A stretch of 64,000 bases of DNA from Amycolatopsis sulphurea. Lineage in GTDB: Bacteria; Actinomycetota; Actinomycetes; Mycobacteriales; Pseudonocardiaceae. A model generated the notes under the pieces. It saw only the letters and a list, made by a program, of their open reading frames with translations, was not told the origin of the DNA and made no database searches. This document shows, piece by piece, positions 15,416 through 24,598 of this stretch; position 1 is the stretch's first letter, and every line of letters begins with the position of its first letter. Made by a program: the position numbers and the translations under genes. The stretch spans positions 1,488,001-1,552,000 of the forward strand of contig NZ_PDJK01000002.1 of the NCBI RefSeq assembly GCF_002564045.1, given 5' to 3'.

Positions 15416-16930
15416 ATGCAGACCGGAGTACAACCCGCGACCCGGCCTGGCCGGGTGCTCGTCGCGGTCACCTTCGCCGTGGTGGTGGTTCTGATGGGGA
15501 GCACGATCCTCAACGTCGCGCTGCCGACCATGCAGGCAAGCCTCGGCGCGAGCACCACCGAACAGCAGTGGATCCTGAACGCCTACACGCTCACCTTCGC
15601 CGGATTCCTGCTCGTCGCGGGCACCGCGGGCGACCGGTTCGGGCTGAAACGGCTGCTGATCTGGGGGCTGATCGCCTTCGCGCTCACGTCGGCGGTCACC
15701 GGTTTTCTCAGCTCCCCGACGGCGGTCATCGCGCTGCGCGCGCTTTCCGGGGTTGCCGCGGCGATGATCATGCCGACGAGCCTCGCGATCATCCTGCGGG
15801 CTTTCCCCGCCGAAAAGCGTCCTCGCGCCATCGCGACCTGGGCCGCGGCCTCCGGGGCGGGCGCCTCATTCGGCCCGGTCCTCGCCGGAGCCGTGCTCAG
15901 CTCGGGCCTGTGGTGGGGTTCGGTGCTGGAACTCGCTGCCGTGCTCACCGTGATCGGTCTCGTCGTGGCCCTGCGCTGGGTACCGGAAATTCCCAGCAGT
16001 GGCACCGGAAAGCTGCGGATGATGCCGGTGCTCGGGTCGCTGGCCGGGATCAGCCTGCTGGTGCTCGGCGTGGTGCACGTCAACAGCGGTGGCTGGGGCG
16101 CGCCGGGTACCTGGCTGCCGATCGCCGCCGGAATCCTCGTGCTGGCAGGCTTGCTGCTCGCGGAGGCCCGGCATCGCACGCCGCTGGTCGACGTGCGGCT
16201 GTTCCGGCACAGCTCGTTCACGATGGCGACGGTGGCGCTGACTGTCGTCACGCTCGTCGTGTTCGGCTACCTGTATTACACCGTGTTCTACCTGCAGACG
16301 GAGCGCGGTTTCTCGCCACTGCAAGCAGGTCTGGTCATGCTTCCGCCGACGATCGGCTCGGTGTCCGGCGCCCCGCTGTCGCGCTGGGTCGCGACCAAGA
16401 TCGGCACCCGCGCGACCATAGTGAGCGGGCTCGCGATCATGACCGTGTCCTTCCTCGCCGCCATGGCCCTCGGCAAGGACACCAGCATCGCGTTGTTCAT
16501 GGTGGACAGCGGGGTGCTCCAGCTCGGCTTCGCGATGGTGCTGACACCGGCCACCACCCTGGCGACGTCCACGGTGCCTGCCGAACGCTCCGGCGCCGGG
16601 TCCGCGCTTCTGAACACGCTGCGCCAGCTCGGCGGCGCGCTCGGGGTCGCGGTGCTGGGTTCGGCCCTGTGGTCGAGCTACGGCTCCACGATGACCGACC
16701 ACCTCGCCGCCGCTCCTGAGGCGGTCCGGCAGACGGCCACGAAGTCCCTGAGTGCGGCGCTGTCCACGGGCGACCCGGTTGCGGTGACCGCTGCCGGTCC
16801 GGCCTTCCTGGACGCCATGCAGCTGACGAATCTGGTCGCTGCCGCCATCACCGGGCTCGCTTTGCTGGTGGTACTTCTGGTGCGCTCGAAGCGCCACGCG
16901 GAACCGGAACTGGCGGCCGCCGCTTCGTAG
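15416..16930 (+). CDS. DHA2-family (EmrB/QacA-like) 14-TM drug exporter
   Basis: 504 residues from ATG 15416, which has AGAAGG 8 bases upstream. The long in-frame sequence 5' of it is a shadow of the tetR-like gene. It is a major facilitator protein with fourteen predicted membrane spans. Visible are the motif-C like STILNVALPTMQASLG, the helix 2-3 loop GDRFGLKRLL, LSGVAAAMIMPTSLAII and the antiporter-type helix 5 segment AASGAGASFGPVLAGAVL. Such proteins export cationic dyes, antibiotics or a self-made product by proton antiport. Control by the divergent TetR-like protein is strongly implied by the shared operator. The substrate cannot be told. Confidence 0.87.
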   Translation: MQTGVQPATRPGRVLVAVTFAVVVVLMGSTILNVALPTMQASLGASTTEQQWILNAYTLTFAGFLLVAGTAGDRFGLKRLLIWGLIAFALTSAVTGFLSSPTAVIALRALSGVAAAMIMPTSLAIILRAFPAEKRPRAIATWAAASGAGASFGPVLAGAVLSSGLWWGSVLELAAVLTVIGLVVALRWVPEIPSSGTGKLRMMPVLGSLAGISLLVLGVVHVNSGGWGAPGTWLPIAAGILVLAGLLLAEARHRTPLVDVRLFRHSSFTMATVALTVVTLVVFGYLYYTVFYLQTERGFSPLQAGLVMLPPTIGSVSGAPLSRWVATKIGTRATIVSGLAIMTVSFLAAMALGKDTSIALFMVDSGVLQLGFAMVLTPATTLATSTVPAERSGAGSALLNTLRQLGGALGVAVLGSALWSSYGSTMTDHLAAAPEAVRQTATKSLSAALSTGDPVAVTAAGPAFLDAMQLTNLVAAAITGLALLVVLLVRSKRHAEPELAAAAS

Positions 16931-16933
16931 CGA

Positions 16934-18376
16934 TCACGCGACGGCGCGGATCAAGCGGAGTGCGGCAGGAATCGCGGCGACCAATCCCGAGGCTGACGTC
17001 GGTACGTCTTCGGCGGCGAGGGCGCCGGCCAGGGAATGCACTTGGGCGGCGGCTGCGGCAGCGAGCCACGGGTCGAGACCGGCCGCGAGCAGCGAGCCGA
17101 CCAGGCCGGTCAGCACATCGCCGGAACCTGCGGTGGCCAGCCACGAACCGTGTGGCTGGTTCACCGCGACCCGGCCGTCCGGCGCGGCGACCACCGTGCA
17201 ATGCCCCTTGAGCAGCACCACCGCGTCGTACTTCGCGGCTGCTTCGCGGGCGGCGGCCACCCGGTCCACACCCGGGCGACGGCCCATCAGCCGCTCGTAC
17301 TCACCCGCGTGAGGGGTCAGCACCAACGGTGTGTCCGGGTCGCGCGCGTCGAGGACTTCGGGCGTGTGCGCGATGATCGTGGTCGCATCGGCATCCGCGC
17401 ACACGGGCACGTCTTGGCCGAGGATGTGCCGCAGGACCTCGCGGCCTTCCGCGCCCGTGCCGATGCCGGGGCCGACCACCCACGCCTGCACCCGGCCCGC
17501 GTCGGTGACCGAACCGGTCGCGACGATCTCCGGCCAGCGTGCCCGGACCACGTCCGCGGCATGCCCGGCGTAACGCACCATGCCCGCCGTCGCCTGCACT
17601 GCGGAACCCGAGGCGAGCACGGCGGCACCCGGGTAGGTCGCCGAACCGGCCGCGATGCCGACCACGCCCTGGCTGTACTTGTCGTCCCCCGGACCGGGCA
17701 CCGGCCACACGGCGGCGATGTCCGCCGGCTCCAGACGGTACAGATCCGGCTCGCCGAGCGAAGGCCGCAGGCCGATGTCCACCAGCACGACCTCACCGCA
17801 CTCCTGCGGCGCCAGCGCGTGCACCGGCTTGAGCGCACCGAAGGTGACCGTGCGCGTCGCCGTGACATGCGGGCCGTCGGCGGCACCGGTGTCCGGATCG
17901 ACGCCACTGGGCAGATCCACCGCGACCACCGGCGCTTCCACCAGCCCGGCCAGCCGCGCGGCCTCCGGACGCAACGGGCCACGCGCCGAAATACCGACGA
18001 TCCCGTCGACCACGACATCGGCCCGGGAAATCCACTGTGGACCGTCCACAGAAGACACCGCACGGCCGCCGGAACGACGCAGCGCGGCCAATCCCGCCGC
18101 GTGCGTCTTCGCCGGGTCGAGCAGCACCGCGGTGACCGCCACCCCGCGGCGACGCAGGAACGCACCTGCCCACAACGCGTCGCCGCCGTTGTTGCCGGAT
18201 CCGACGAGCAGCACGGCCCGCCGCCCGGACACCCCGCCGGCCCCCTCGGCCAGGACCGCGGACACCTGCGTGGCCAGGCCGAACGCAGCCCGGCGCATCA
18301 GCTCGCCGTCCGGCGTCACCGCCAGCAGCCGGTCCTCGGCCGCCCGGATCCGTGCGGTGGTCCAGATTCCCTGCAC
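16934..18376 (-). CDS. nnr: Bifunctional NAD(P)H-hydrate epimerase / ADP-dependent dehydratase
   Basis: 480-residue fusion that repairs hydrated NADH and NADPH. Residues 1-210 are the epimerase (YjeF_N) domain, with LLVGSGNNGGDALWAGAFLR and VVAVDLPSGVDPDTG. Residues about 225-475 are the dehydratase (ribokinase-like) domain, with SQGVVGIAAGSATYPGAAVL, VLTPHAGEYERLMGRR, LLKGHCTVVA and the nucleotide-binding WLATAGSGDVLTGLVGSLLA. It lies 15 bases after glmS on the same strand, the usual actinomycete order, and converges tail to tail with the exporter gene (3-bp gap). Confidence 0.93.
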   Translation of the reverse strand: MQGIWTTARIRAAEDRLLAVTPDGELMRRAAFGLATQVSAVLAEGAGGVSGRRAVLLVGSGNNGGDALWAGAFLRRRGVAVTAVLLDPAKTHAAGLAALRRSGGRAVSSVDGPQWISRADVVVDGIVGISARGPLRPEAARLAGLVEAPVVAVDLPSGVDPDTGAADGPHVTATRTVTFGALKPVHALAPQECGEVVLVDIGLRPSLGEPDLYRLEPADIAAVWPVPGPGDDKYSQGVVGIAAGSATYPGAAVLASGSAVQATAGMVRYAGHAADVVRARWPEIVATGSVTDAGRVQAWVVGPGIGTGAEGREVLRHILGQDVPVCADADATTIIAHTPEVLDARDPDTPLVLTPHAGEYERLMGRRPGVDRVAAAREAAAKYDAVVLLKGHCTVVAAPDGRVAVNQPHGSWLATAGSGDVLTGLVGSLLAAGLDPWLAAAAAAQVHSLAGALAAEDVPTSASGLVAAIPAALRLIRAVA

Positions 18377-18391
18377 GGCGGCGGCCTCCCG

Positions 18392-20254
18392 CTATTCGAC
18401 GGTGACGGACTTCGCCAGATTACGCGGCTTGTCGACGTCGTACCCGCGCGAACGGGCGATCTCCGCGGCCAGCACCTGCAGCGGAACCGTGGACACCAGC
18501 GGCTGCAGCAGCGTCGGCACCGCGGGCACCTCGATCAGCTCGTCCGCGAACGGGCGCACGGTCTGGTCGCCTTCTTCGGCGATCACGATCGTGCGCGCGC
18601 CGCGGGCCTGGATCTCGCTGATGTTCGACACCAGCTTCGAGTGCAGCACCGCCCGGCCCTTCGGCGACGGCATCACCACGACCACCGGCAGGCCCTCTTC
18701 GATCAGCGCGATCGGACCGTGCTTCAGTTCGCCGGCCGCGAAGCCCTCCGCGTGCATGTACGCGAGTTCCTTGAGCTTCAACGCCCCTTCGAGCGCCACT
18801 GGGAACCCGACGTGCCGGCCGAGGAACAGCACCGCCCGCGAATCCGCGATGCGCCGCCCCAGGTCCCGCGTCTGCTCCACAGTGGAGAGCACCTTCTGCA
18901 CCGCGGCGGGCATGGCCTCCAGCTCGGCGAACTCGCGGGCGACCTCGTCCGGGTACTTCGTGCCGCGGGCCTGCGCCAGGGCGAGGCCGACCAGGTAGTT
19001 GGCCGCGATCTGCGCGAGGAACGCCTTCGTGGAGGCGACGCCGATCTCCGGACCGGCGTGCGTGTAGAGCACCGCGTCCGACTCTCGCGGGATCTGCGCA
19101 CCGTTGGTGTTGCAGACGGCCAGCACGCGGGCCTTCTGCTCCCGCGCGTGCCGCACGGCTTCCAGCGTGTCCGCGGTCTCGCCGGACTGGGACACGGCGA
19201 CCACGAGCGTGTCCCGGTCGAGCACCGGGTCGCGGTACCGGAACTCCGAGGCCAGCTCCACCTCGACGGGCAGGCGGCACCAGTGCTCGATGGCGTACTT
19301 CGCGACCAGGCCCGAGTGGTAGGCCGAACCACAGGCGATGACGAACACCTTGTCCACGTCGCGCAGATCCTGATCGGAGATGCGCTGCTCGTCGAGGATG
19401 ACCCGGCCGGCCTCGAAGTGCCCGCGCAGCGTGTTCGCCAGCGCTTCGGGCTGCTCCTCGATCTCCTTGAGCATGAAGTACTCGTGGCCGCCCTTCTCGG
19501 CGGCCGAGAGGTCCCAGTCCACGGTGAACGGCTTGGCCTGCGCGGCCTCGCCGTGGAAGTCGGTGACCCGGTAGCCGTCCCGGGTGATCACCACGAGCTG
19601 GTCCTGGCCCAGCTCGACCGCCTCACGGGTGTGCTCGATGAAGGCCGCGACGTCGGAGGCGACGAAGTGCTCGCCCTCGCCGACCCCGACCACCAGCGGC
19701 GAGGACCGGCGGGCCGCGACGATCGTGTCCGGCTCGTCGGCACACGTGACGACCAGCGTGAACGCACCCTCCAGCCGGCGGCAGACCGCGGCGACGCTGG
19801 CCGACAGGTCACCCTTGGTCTCGCCCTCGGCGTAGGCGCGGGCGACCAGGTGGGCAGCGGTCTCGGTGTCGGTGTCGCTGGCCATCTCGACACCGGCTGC
19901 TTCCAGCTCGGCGCGCAGCGCGGCGAAATTTTCGATGATGCCGTTGTGCACCACGGCGACCCGGTTGCTCGTGTCGCGATGCGGGTGCGAGTTGCGGTCG
20001 ACCGGCGCCCCGTGCGTGGCCCACCTGGTGTGGCCCATGCCCGCGGTGCCCTCGAACCCGTCCCGGCCCACCTCGTCGAGGCGGGCCTCCAGATTCGCCA
20101 GGCGGCCCGCCTTGCGCTCGACGTTCAGCGCGCCGGCGCCGTCCAGCACCGCCACGCCTGCCGAGTCGTAGCCCCGGTATTCCATTCGCCGCAGACCACC
20201 GAGGACGACGTCCAGCGCCGGCCGATGTCCGACGTATCCCACGATTCCGCACAC
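18392..20254 (-). CDS. glmS: Glutamine-fructose-6-phosphate aminotransferase (isomerizing)
   Basis: 620 residues; makes glucosamine-6-phosphate from fructose-6-phosphate and glutamine, the first step to UDP-GlcNAc. The GTG start gives MCGIVGYVG, in which the Cys after the initiator is the glutaminase nucleophile exposed by Met removal. The N-terminal Ntn domain has GMGHTRWATHGAP and VVHNGIIENF. Two SIS sugar-isomerase domains follow (IACGSAYHSG, VSQSGETADTLE, FLGRHVGFPVALEGALKLKE). It ends PRNLAKSVTVE, the conserved C-terminal tail that closes over the active site. No ribozyme-like leader was recognised upstream. glmM lies 5 kb away. Confidence 0.96.
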   Translation of the reverse strand: MCGIVGYVGHRPALDVVLGGLRRMEYRGYDSAGVAVLDGAGALNVERKAGRLANLEARLDEVGRDGFEGTAGMGHTRWATHGAPVDRNSHPHRDTSNRVAVVHNGIIENFAALRAELEAAGVEMASDTDTETAAHLVARAYAEGETKGDLSASVAAVCRRLEGAFTLVVTCADEPDTIVAARRSSPLVVGVGEGEHFVASDVAAFIEHTREAVELGQDQLVVITRDGYRVTDFHGEAAQAKPFTVDWDLSAAEKGGHEYFMLKEIEEQPEALANTLRGHFEAGRVILDEQRISDQDLRDVDKVFVIACGSAYHSGLVAKYAIEHWCRLPVEVELASEFRYRDPVLDRDTLVVAVSQSGETADTLEAVRHAREQKARVLAVCNTNGAQIPRESDAVLYTHAGPEIGVASTKAFLAQIAANYLVGLALAQARGTKYPDEVAREFAELEAMPAAVQKVLSTVEQTRDLGRRIADSRAVLFLGRHVGFPVALEGALKLKELAYMHAEGFAAGELKHGPIALIEEGLPVVVVMPSPKGRAVLHSKLVSNISEIQARGARTIVIAEEGDQTVRPFADELIEVPAVPTLLQPLVSTVPLQVLAAEIARSRGYDVDKPRNLAKSVTVE

Positions 20255-20472
20255 GCGGACCAGCCTAACCAGACCTGTCCAGTCCCCTGCTCCGGTCCCT
20301 GACCCGCCCCGAATACCGGCTCTGACCTGCGTCGATGCCAGTCGTGCGCAGGCGGTTGCACGAGTGTGGCCGGAATCTCGTCACCCCGGCCGACCGGCGC
20401 CGCGGCGACCAGGCTGACGGGCCACGCGCGGCGGGCGGGCCCCGGCCGGATGCGGGCAGTAAGGTCACGCGC

Positions 20473-21303
20473 ATGGCCAGCAAGCCCAAGCAGCTGCTCA
20501 CGGAGCTGTCCCACCCGGGTCCCCACGAGGTCCTGCGCGGCAACCTCGCACTGGTCGGGTTGCCCGGAGTCGTGTTCACCCCGCGCCGCGGGCTGGGACT
20601 GCCCGCGCTCGCGTTCGGGCACGGCTGGCTGCAGCCGCCCACCCGCTACCGCCGGCTGCTGCACCACCTGGCCAGCTGGGGCGTGGTCGCCGCGGCGCCC
20701 GCGACGCAGACCGGGCCACTGCCCTCACACCGGTTGCTGGCCGGCGACCTGCTCACCACCTTGGACGTGATCACCACCATCCGGCTCGGCCCGGACGGGA
20801 TCAGCGTCGACCCGGACAAGCTCGGCCTCGCCGGCCACTCCACCGGCGGGGGCGCGGCCGTGCTGGCCGCCGCCCAGTCGGCCGCCGCGGGGGACGACGG
20901 CAAACCACACGTCCGCGCCGTCGCGACCGTGGCCGCCGCGCAGACCTTCCCGCCGGCCAGCGAGTCCGCGAAGGTGGTCACCGTGCCCGGCCTCCACCTT
21001 GCCGTGGAGGGCGACCTGGTGGCCCCCGCGATCGGCCACGCCGAGGTGATCGCCCGCAACTGGGCGGGCCCGGTCCAGCTGCGCGCCCTCGGGAAGTCCT
21101 CGCACCTGGCGGTGACCGAAGGCCGGCACTGGAGCCAGCTGCTCCTGCAGGGCAAACCGCAGCGCGGCACTCAGCAGCTGACCCGTGCCCTGTTCACCGC
21201 GTTCTTCCTGACCCACCTGACCGGGACGGACAAGTACCTGCCCCTGCTGGACGCGGACGTGAAGCGGGCGGCCATCGAGCTGCCGGAGGAACCGGCCGCC
21301 TGA
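20473..21303 (+). CDS. Alpha/beta hydrolase (dienelactone hydrolase / chlorophyllase-like)
   Basis: 276 residues from ATG 20473; the 46 codons of open frame before it have no plausible ribosome binding site. The fold is a compact alpha/beta hydrolase: an oxyanion segment FGHGWLQP, nucleophile elbow GHSTGGG near residue 122, and a likely catalytic His in GKSSHLAVTEG. No signal peptide is visible, so it is probably cytosolic. The nearest functional families are plant chlorophyllases and PET-hydrolase-like or dienelactone hydrolases, which act on esters. The substrate is unknown. It is a single gene, divergent from glmS. Confidence 0.7.
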   Translation: MASKPKQLLTELSHPGPHEVLRGNLALVGLPGVVFTPRRGLGLPALAFGHGWLQPPTRYRRLLHHLASWGVVAAAPATQTGPLPSHRLLAGDLLTTLDVITTIRLGPDGISVDPDKLGLAGHSTGGGAAVLAAAQSAAAGDDGKPHVRAVATVAAAQTFPPASESAKVVTVPGLHLAVEGDLVAPAIGHAEVIARNWAGPVQLRALGKSSHLAVTEGRHWSQLLLQGKPQRGTQQLTRALFTAFFLTHLTGTDKYLPLLDADVKRAAIELPEEPAA

Positions 21304-21677
21304 GCGCGACCCCGGCTCCGGCAAAGGTGGTCGGGGACCCGGCAGCGGGCGATGCGGAGGTGTGTGCGATCACCTCGCGTGCGCCGGACCGGTTTCGGGT
21401 CCGTGAAGGGACCCTTCACGGACCTCAGCGTCCAGGGTGTCGGCAAAGTCGGTGCGGAGGGCCCTGCGAGCTGCGGAGGGCTGTGAAGGGCCCCTTCACG
21501 GACTCTGAGTCCGTCAGGGCACCCTCACGGACCCGAAACCGATCGGGCAGCCACGGCTCTCTCTCTGCTGATCACGGGCCCTCGGCCAACTTTGCCGGGG
21601 CCCTGGACTCAGGGTCCGTGAAGGGGCCCTTCACGGACTTCCACACCGACTTTGCCGACACCCTGGACCGCCACCGA
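21304..21677. other. Intergenic region filled with repeat elements
   Basis: The 374 bp between the hydrolase stop and the convergent 126-aa gene contain no credible gene. Almost all of it (21379-21666) is a nest of miniature inverted-repeat elements, described separately. The rest shows nothing recognisable. Confidence 0.7.
21379..21666. mobile_element. Nest of miniature inverted-repeat elements (three partial or complete copies)
   Basis: A full-length-like copy runs from CAGGGTGTCGGCAAAGTC at 21433 to CTTTGCCGGGGCCCTG ending at 21605, about 173 bp, and resembles the 27.8-kb element over its whole length. To its left (21379-21425) is an inverted fragment (GTGCGCCGGACCGGTTTCGG plus a GTGAAGGGACCCTTCAC palindrome) shared with the 53.4-kb copy. 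To its right (21607-21666) is an inverted 5' half ending CCGACTTTGCCGACACCCTG. I find no clear direct repeat around the cluster, as expected after insertion of elements into one another. Confidence 0.7.
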
Positions 21678-22058
21678 TCAGGTCGCGAGCCAGTCCTTGT
21701 CCTCGTAGTCCTCGTCGTCAGGCTGCTTGGCCGGCTGAGTGGCATGACGCGCACGGCTGCCCGGCGGGCTGCGGTGTGTGGCGTCCTCGTCGTCGAAGCC
21801 GAACTCCATCTCGCCGCTCGGCTTTTCCCCGACAGTGGACTCGGTCGCCCAGCCGCCCGCCGCCTTGGCCCGGCGGCTGCGCTCCTGCAGGCGCACGAAC
21901 ACCTCGCCCTGGACCCGAGCCTGCTTGTCCAGCTTCTCCTTGCTCTCGGCCACTGCCTCGGCGCGGCTGCGGTCGAGCAGCCCGGACCGGGCGGTGTTCT
22001 CCGCCTCCAGCGAAGCCAGCTTCGCCCGCATGGCCGCTAGCGCGTCTTCAGTACGCAT
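21678..22058 (-). CDS. Hypothetical 126-residue coiled protein of the WXG operon
   Basis: The protein starts with a highly charged helix (MRTEDALAAMRAKLASLEAE, continuing to about residue 70) with heptad-like spacing of Leu/Ala, suggesting a coiled coil. It then becomes polar, with an acidic tail (DDEDYEDKDW). No signal peptide or membrane segment is present. It is the last gene of a three-gene operon behind a WXG-like protein and an 841-residue secreted-type protein, 14 bases after the latter. A helper or structural role in that ESX-type substrate set is plausible, but the family is not recognised. Confidence 0.7.
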   Translation of the reverse strand: MRTEDALAAMRAKLASLEAENTARSGLLDRSRAEAVAESKEKLDKQARVQGEVFVRLQERSRRAKAAGGWATESTVGEKPSGEMEFGFDDEDATHRSPPGSRARHATQPAKQPDDEDYEDKDWLAT

Positions 22059-22072
22059 CGGACTGCCTCCGG

Positions 22073-24598
22073 CTACCGGGTGCTGGTGGTGTCGTCGTCG
22101 AGCGAGCCGCTGATCCGCCGGCCCGACGAACCGGAGCCGAACAACCCGCCCGGCGCGCGGTACGGGTTCGACGAGCGCTCCTGGTCCCCGCCACTCGGAG
22201 CGGAGCCCAGCCCGCCGCCCATCATTCCCATCACGGATGACGGCTGCTGATCGTCGTTCCCGGACGGGGTGTTGCCCAGCTCGACGGTGGAGGAGTGCCC
22301 GGTCATGCCGGCCCCGCCGTGGTCCCCGGCCGAGGGCGCGGTGCCGAGCGGGTCGTCCATGGGCCGCCCGATGCCGTCCTCGGCGGAGAACGGGTTGAGC
22401 ACGGACTGGGCGGCGGTCGAGTCGTCCGGCCCGGTCTGGGCGACGGGCACGTCGGGCAGCTCGTGCCGGGCGGTGGCGGGCATCGGCTGTGTTGCGGGGC
22501 TGGCCGCGTGATCGTGCTGCGGCGCGACGTCCTGTCCACTATGGACAGTTCCGCCTTGAGCGGGATCCTCCAGGGGCAGGGTGCCTCGGTGTACGGGGTC
22601 TCCCGGAGGCGGGGCGGGGTCCTGCTGTGTGGGATCCGGCTGGGGCTGCGAAGGGTCTGCCGGGAGCCGCGCGGGGTCCGCCTGCGGCTGCGCGCCGCTC
22701 TGTGCCAGGTGCGACGGGTCGGCCGGGTTGTCATGGTCGCTGAGGGTGTAGGTGACCGGCTCACCCGTGCCATCGTCGACGGTCACGACGGTCGGCCCGT
22801 CCGGGCCTCCGGGTCGCTCGGCGGTGATCTTGAGACCAGCGTCGTCGATGTGGATCTTGCCATCGGGACCGGGCTGGTACTTCGGGGAGTCGCCTGGCTG
22901 GGTGCCGCCAGGGTCGGTGCCCGGTCGAGTCGGCACGCCGGTGTTCGCGCCTGGCTGATCCGGCCCGCCCGCACCCGGGTCCGGATGGCCGGGGGAATGC
23001 CCTCCAGGCCTGTCACCGAAGTCGAGCTGGTAATCCTTCGCGTGGCCGCTGCCGTCGTCCACGCTGATGCCCATCCGGCCGTCCGTACCGGGCTCGCTCA
23101 GCGAGAGCTTGTGTGCGCCCTGCTGAACCGTCACGGTCTCGGGCTGCTCCGCGTCCGGCTTGATCGCTTCCCCGGTGCGCGGGTCGATCGGGTAAGGCTG
23201 CCCGGTCTTCGGATCCGTTTCCAACGGCTGGTGCGTAACCGGGTTGGCGTCCGGATCGACGGCGGGTGGCGGGGCCGGGGGCTGGGGTGACGGGGGCTGG
23301 GGCTGGGGTGGCGCGGAACTGCCGCCGCCGGAACCGGTTCCCGTCCCCGGACCGCCGGACTGGGTCCCGCCGCCGGTGCTCGGCTGCTGCGTCCCCCCGC
23401 TGTCGGCCGGTATCGAGCTGAGGTTCGCGAAGGGATCTTCCGGCAGTTGCATCAGGAAGTCCGTCAGCGCCTTCCACGCACCGTCCACGGCAGTGTGCGT
23501 GTTGGTGCACATGGTCTTGAAGTCGCGGAGATAGCCGTCGAAGAATTTGCCGAAGTTGTCCCGGCAGTACTGGGTGCACTGATCGACGATGTGGTTGACC
23601 GTCTCTTTGTTCAGATCGCAGTCGTCATCGTCGATCAGGTCCTTGGATTGCTGATCCAGGAACTTCGCGCAATGCTTGAAATCGTCCTGGCTGGCGTTGC
23701 TGCGCAACTCCGCGATCCGGATGATCCGGTCGAGGTCCTGCGCGGTGACCGGGCCGAGCGCGTCGACCCGGTATTTGATCACCCAGTTCGCCTTGTCCCG
23801 GCACGCCTTCCCGATCGAACCGCAGGCGCTGCGCACCGCCTCGGCAGCGTGCGTCGCCGCGTCGGAGACCGCCTTCGCGTCCTCGGTGTAATTCTTCTGG
23901 TAGCTCTTCGCCTGCTCGGCCGCGCTCCCCTCCCAGTTGGCGAGGTCGGTCTGCAGTTCACCGGTGACGTTGGTGGAGGCGTTCTGCACGGCGGTGGCGA
24001 GCGCGGTGAATTCGTCGGCCCCCGCAGTGAATTTGGTGAACGGGATCTTCCGCTGCTCGTCATAGAGCTTGTAGAGATCGTCCTTGTTCGCCGGCTGATA
24101 AGTGCCGACGACCGCGACCGCCCGGTTGAACAGCGGGACGAACACGTCGAACGTGCGCATACCCGCCTTGCCGAGATCGAGGATCTCGTCGGAACTGCCC
24201 GCCCCGGCATCCGTCTTCGAGGCCCGGCTCCCCTGGTCGTCGAGCTTGCTCTTCGCGTCGTCGGCGGCCTTCTTGTCGGCTTTCCGATCGTCTTCCTGCC
24301 CCTTGTCGTAGAGCGCCTTCGCGTTGTTGTAGGCGTTCTCGACCGTGCTGGAATAGCTGTCGGCCCAGTTGACGTCGCCCTCGCTGATGTGGAACTTGTC
24401 CTTCAGCATGTCGCGCCAGTGGTTGAAGTCTTCCTTGTCCTTGAACCCGTACTCGCTCGGGTCGGACACGTCTTCGACGTAATCGAGGTAACGCAGCGCG
24501 AGATCGCGACCGGTGTCATTGCCGACCAGCCGCGGATCGTAGATGATCTCCTGGACTTCCTGCTTGCTCGGAATGTTGTCCCCGGCGCTCGCGCTCAC
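22073..24598 (-). CDS. Large WXG-type protein with cysteine-rich core and Pro/Gly linker, probable ESX substrate
   Basis: 841 residues. The GTG start overlaps the upstream stop (GTGA). Residues 1-120 are charged and helical. A WXG-like turn, LANWEGSAAEQAKSY, lies near 230, followed by a helical arm. Between about 260 and 380 there are nine or so cysteines (ACGSIGKAC, HCAKF, DDCDL, DQCTQYC, MCTNT), odd for a cytosolic protein and suggesting disulphides after export. From about 400 the sequence is Pro/Gly/Gln-rich. It contains two related beta-type units (MGISVDDGSGHAKDY near 500, VVTVDDGTGEPVTYTL near 610). No Sec signal is seen, so type VII export is the natural inference. The domain architecture is not one I recognise. 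Confidence 0.65.
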   Translation of the reverse strand: MSASAGDNIPSKQEVQEIIYDPRLVGNDTGRDLALRYLDYVEDVSDPSEYGFKDKEDFNHWRDMLKDKFHISEGDVNWADSYSSTVENAYNNAKALYDKGQEDDRKADKKAADDAKSKLDDQGSRASKTDAGAGSSDEILDLGKAGMRTFDVFVPLFNRAVAVVGTYQPANKDDLYKLYDEQRKIPFTKFTAGADEFTALATAVQNASTNVTGELQTDLANWEGSAAEQAKSYQKNYTEDAKAVSDAATHAAEAVRSACGSIGKACRDKANWVIKYRVDALGPVTAQDLDRIIRIAELRSNASQDDFKHCAKFLDQQSKDLIDDDDCDLNKETVNHIVDQCTQYCRDNFGKFFDGYLRDFKTMCTNTHTAVDGAWKALTDFLMQLPEDPFANLSSIPADSGGTQQPSTGGGTQSGGPGTGTGSGGGSSAPPQPQPPSPQPPAPPPAVDPDANPVTHQPLETDPKTGQPYPIDPRTGEAIKPDAEQPETVTVQQGAHKLSLSEPGTDGRMGISVDDGSGHAKDYQLDFGDRPGGHSPGHPDPGAGGPDQPGANTGVPTRPGTDPGGTQPGDSPKYQPGPDGKIHIDDAGLKITAERPGGPDGPTVVTVDDGTGEPVTYTLSDHDNPADPSHLAQSGAQPQADPARLPADPSQPQPDPTQQDPAPPPGDPVHRGTLPLEDPAQGGTVHSGQDVAPQHDHAASPATQPMPATARHELPDVPVAQTGPDDSTAAQSVLNPFSAEDGIGRPMDDPLGTAPSAGDHGGAGMTGHSSTVELGNTPSGNDDQQPSSVMGMMGGGLGSAPSGGDQERSSNPYRAPGGLFGSGSSGRRISGSLDDDTTSTR

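Noticed and set aside
17036..20302. 1088-codon open frame on the plus strand
   Set aside because: Lies entirely antisense to nnr and glmS, whose products are fully conserved. Long antisense frames are expected at this GC content.
20255..20472. glmS ribozyme or riboswitch in the glmS upstream region
   Set aside because: No conserved ribozyme core was recognisable, and such ribozymes are mainly known from Firmicutes.
21379..21666. CRISPR array suggested by repeated GTGAAGG palindromes
   Set aside because: Spacing is irregular, there are no constant-length spacers, copies are inverted relative to each other, and no cas genes occur. The pattern fits mobile repeats.
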